A stretch of 7,561 nt of DNA, taken from the NCBI GenBank assembly GCA_003500955.1, contig DNQP01000094.1, positions 1 to 7,561 on the forward strand, written 5' to 3'. The stretch's first letter is position 1. The number at the start of each line of letters is the position of its first letter. Made by a program: the position numbers and the translations under genes. The stretch is from Curvibacter sp. (GTDB lineage Bacteria; Pseudomonadota; Gammaproteobacteria; Burkholderiales; Burkholderiaceae_C). Below, piece after piece: positions 5,967-7,561 of the stretch. The notes beneath the pieces are model-generated. The model ran no database searches. It saw nothing but the letters and a program-made list of their open reading frames with translations, and was not told where the DNA came from.

Positions 5967-6320
5967 ATGATCGAGGAACTCGTCGGCCGCGTCTTCGCCG
6001 CCCGCAACATCGCCCACCTGCAGCACCTGACCACGACCAGCTATGCCCAGCACAAGCACCTGGGCGACTTCTACGAGGACGTGGTCAAGGCCCTGGACGA
6101 GCTCGTGGAGTGCTACCAGGGCCAGCTCGCGCCCCTGGGTGACGTCGAGATCATGACGCCGGAAGTCGGTGACATCGCCGCCTACCTGCGCGAGGAGGGC
6201 GACTGGATCGAGAGCAACCGCGACGAGATCGCCGGCGACTCGCAGAGCGTGGCCAGCCTGGTCGACGCCCTGGTCTGCGTCTACACCCGCACGGTCTACA
6301 AGCTGGAGCGCCTGCAATGA
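5967..6320 (+). CDS. Helical protein with Dps/ferritin-like ligand spacing (DUF5856-like)
   Basis: This 117-aa protein is probably all helical. The first half holds H17, H20, H29, H31, D44 and E48 in AHLQHLTTTSYAQHKHLGDF and the helix after it. The intervals H17-H29 (12), H29-D44 (15) and D44-E48 (4) equal the spacing of ferroxidase ligands in Dps proteins such as that of Listeria (H31, H43, D58, E62). A glycine (G33) stands where Dps has the extra aspartate D47, with D34 next to it. Residues 65-117 give two more helices. I recall similar phage proteins labelled DUF5856, but this was not searched. At 117 aa it is shorter than Dps (about 150-165), so it may be a cut-down bundle. The start at 5967 is 7 nt after the portal stop, with only a weak upstream AGAAG. 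An in-frame ATG at 5880 would overlap the portal gene. Real iron chemistry is unproven. Confidence 0.8.
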   Translation: MIEELVGRVFAARNIAHLQHLTTTSYAQHKHLGDFYEDVVKALDELVECYQGQLAPLGDVEIMTPEVGDIAAYLREEGDWIESNRDEIAGDSQSVASLVDALVCVYTRTVYKLERLQ

Positions 6321-6553
6321 ACATCGTCACGCCTACGCTGACGTTCCGGCTGACCCCGGCCCAGCGCCAGAGCGACACCTGGAAGGCCCTCAAGGAGCAC
6401 CTGCAGAAAGACCTGCAGCGCCTGCGCGATCGCAACGACAACGAATCCCTGACCGCAGAGCAGACCGCTGCCCTGCGCGGCCAGATCGCCCACTGCAAGG
6501 CGATGCTGGCCCTGGACAAAGACCTCCCAATCTCGCCGCCCGACTCCGAGTGA
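6317..6553 (+). CDS. Small helical hypothetical protein, 78 aa
   Basis: This protein is not recognised. The N-terminus (residues 1-14) is extended (MNIVTPTLTFRLTP). Residues 15-43 form one charged amphipathic helix (DTWKALKEHLQKDLQRLRDR). Residues 45-68 form a second helix (LTAEQTAALRGQIAHCKAML), and the tail is Pro-rich. The pair of helices could make a coiled-coil hairpin. The start overlaps the stop of the preceding gene in ATGA, and GGAG at 6305-6308 lies 8 nt upstream, so the two proteins are translationally coupled and may act together. It is the last gene before the hairpin at 6610. There is no signal peptide or membrane segment. Confidence 0.72.
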   Translation: MNIVTPTLTFRLTPAQRQSDTWKALKEHLQKDLQRLRDRNDNESLTAEQTAALRGQIAHCKAMLALDKDLPISPPDSE

Positions 6554-6609
6554 GTCGCACGGCAAATCGTGGCAGCCCACGGCTTAACACCGCCGGCTGC
6601 ATGTTCGCG

Positions 6610-6630
6610 GCCCGCCTCGTGCGGGCTTTG
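6610..6630 (+). terminator. GC-rich hairpin with short T tail, possible weak intrinsic terminator
   Basis: GCCCGC (6610-6615) pairs perfectly with GCGGGC (6621-6626) around a 5-nt loop CTCGT, followed by TTTG. The stem is all G-C, but the T tract is short, so termination may be partial. It lies in the 95-nt gap (6554-6648), the longest gene-free stretch in the window, and ends 22 nt before the next gene's ATG. No convincing sigma-70 promoter is visible in the gap. The hairpin may instead act in RNA processing or stability. Confidence 0.5.
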
Positions 6631-6637
6631 TAGTAAC

Positions 6638-6642
6638 CGGAG
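6638..6642 (+). promoter_or_regulatory. Ribosome binding site CGGAG for the gene at 6649
   Basis: CGGAG lies 6 nt before the ATG at 6649 and supports that start over the GTG at 6667 in the same frame. It sits just downstream of the hairpin. Confidence 0.6.
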
Positions 6643-6648
6643 CATCAA

Positions 6649-7561
6649 ATGAGTGGAGAGACGACAGTGGCAGAAGGCCAGGACAACCTGGACACCCAGC
6701 ACGACGAGCGCGACGACGACTTCGACGCTGGCTTTGCAGGCACCCCCACGGAAACGCCGGGGTCGACCGCACAAGCCCAGCCCAGCGAAGGCGCAGCCGC
6801 TCAGCCCGAGGCAACCCCGAACGGTGAAGAACCGGCAGCACCCGCTGCTGAGGCTGCACCCGCCGAGACGCCCGAGTATGTGCAGATCACCCGCAACCAG
6901 TTCGACGACATCATGCGCAAGGCCTCCGAGGTGGACAACCTCAAGGCCAACCTGCAGCAGACCGCGGACAAGGTGTACGGGAAGATCGGTGGTGTCGAGC
7001 GCATCCTGAAAGACCTGCGGGAACAACCCGCTGGCCAGCCGCTGAAACTGTCCGAAGAGGATTTCGCCGAACTCAAAGCCGAGTTCCCGGATCTCGCTGC
7101 CCTGCACATCAAGGGCATGCAGCGCATGCTGGACAAGCTGCCGCTGCGAGGCGCCGCCGTCGACCCCGAGACCATCGAGAGGGTGGTCCAGGAGCGCACG
7201 GCCACGGTTCGCACGGAAGTCGTGGACAGCCGCCTGGACGAGATCGTCGACGGAGACTGGCGCGAGGAAGTCAAGAAGCCTGAATTCCATGCGTGGCTGA
7301 ACAAGCAGCCCGAAGAGATCAAGGCCCTGGCCGAATCGGCGAGCCTGCGCGATGCCTCTCGCATGCTGCGCCTGTACAAGGCGCACCGCGACGCACCGCC
7401 GCCCACGCCTCAACCCACCACTCCAGCTGCCCCGGCCGCAAGCCCCACGCGAAGCCGCGTGCTCGCAGCCGCCGTCGCCCCGCGAGGGACCGTCGGCAAA
7501 CCCGCAGTGAGCCCGTCGGAAGACGACGAGTTCACGGCCGGCTTCAACTACTTGAAGACCG
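6649..7561 (+). CDS. Probable scaffolding protein, 3' end outside the window
   Basis: The frame is open from the ATG at 6649 to the window edge, giving 304 complete codons without a stop. The protein is acidic, Pro/Ala/Gln-rich and probably disordered over residues 1-78, helical over about 80-247 (NQFDDIMRKASEVDNL, then VERILKDLRE, then a long stretch including TIERVVQERTATVRTEVVD), and Pro/Ala-rich again over 248-290. DDDFDAGF (22-29) and DDEFTAGF (292-299) bracket the protein. Scaffolds guide capsid shell formation and are typically helical, acidic and low in complexity, and they are usually encoded between the portal and major capsid genes, as here. The family cannot be named from sequence alone; an internal virion protein or a capsid protease-linked protein are alternatives. 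It follows the hairpin at 6610-6626, with CGGAG 6 nt upstream. Confidence 0.8.
   Translation, partial: MSGETTVAEGQDNLDTQHDERDDDFDAGFAGTPTETPGSTAQAQPSEGAAAQPEATPNGEEPAAPAAEAAPAETPEYVQITRNQFDDIMRKASEVDNLKANLQQTADKVYGKIGGVERILKDLREQPAGQPLKLSEEDFAELKAEFPDLAALHIKGMQRMLDKLPLRGAAVDPETIERVVQERTATVRTEVVDSRLDEIVDGDWREEVKKPEFHAWLNKQPEEIKALAESASLRDASRMLRLYKAHRDAPPPTPQPTTPAAPAASPTRSRVLAAAVAPRGTVGKPAVSPSEDDEFTAGFNYLKT

Noticed and set aside
4274..6034. 586-codon open frame on the minus strand opposite the portal gene
   Set aside because: Same antisense composition effect; the sense strand encodes a full portal protein with sensible domain order and length.
6584..6589. TTAACA as a sigma-70 -35 box in the 6554-6648 gap
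   Set aside because: No acceptable -10 hexamer appears 16-18 nt downstream, where the sequence is GC-rich stem.
6601..6633. Ten-codon open frame (MFAARLVRAL) overlapping the hairpin, considered as a leader peptide for attenuation
   Set aside because: No Shine-Dalgarno precedes it and it has no run of a regulated codon; the frame probably arises by chance across the stem.
6151..7413. 420-codon open frame on the minus strand opposite the small genes and scaffold candidate
   Set aside because: Its end is a run of Arg/Cys/Ser with no domain-like pattern, and it crosses three sense-strand features and the hairpin.

Overview
The window is part of the DNA-packaging and head-assembly module of a tailed bacteriophage or prophage. 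Every gene I accept lies on the + strand and the genes are packed tightly, with start/stop overlaps at 372, 1713-1726 and 6317-6320. Base composition is high in G+C: one 100-base stretch of the portal gene counts to 68%. That suggests a GC-rich host, probably proteobacterial, but the sequence does not identify the species. No integrase, repressor, attachment site or lysis gene is visible, so I cannot tell a free phage from a prophage.

Layout. Positions 49-1115 hold four small genes with no firm function: a 107-aa protein, a 95-aa protein, a 71-aa protein with a histone-like lysine/alanine tail, and a 69-aa protein with a possible HxxC/CxxC metal site. The terminase small subunit (1118-1726) and large subunit (1713-3179) follow and overlap by 14 nt. 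A 121-aa beta-rich protein (3206-3571), a virion-surface candidate, sits between the terminase and a large 794-aa P22-type portal protein (3575-5959). Two small genes come next: a 117-aa helical protein whose His/Asp/Glu spacing matches the Dps ferroxidase pattern, and a 78-aa helical protein. A GC-rich hairpin that looks like a weak intrinsic terminator lies at 6610-6626. Downstream, an acidic, Pro/Ala-rich, helical gene begins at 6649 and runs off the window edge; it is the likely scaffolding protein, and the major capsid gene would be expected just beyond.

How they work together. TerS recognises phage DNA. TerL cuts it and pumps it through the portal ring into a procapsid built on the scaffold. 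The small genes are probably virion accessories or DNA-handling helpers.

The most interesting signals are a short D-x-x-F-x-x-G-F motif found once in the first small protein and twice in the scaffold candidate, the Dps-like ligand pattern in the 117-aa protein, an interrupted palindrome written in atypical codons inside terS, a lower-GC patch over the metal-site gene and terS, and C/A-rich leaders before three genes. I see no defence system, CRISPR array, retroelement or mobile element, and I do not claim a new system.
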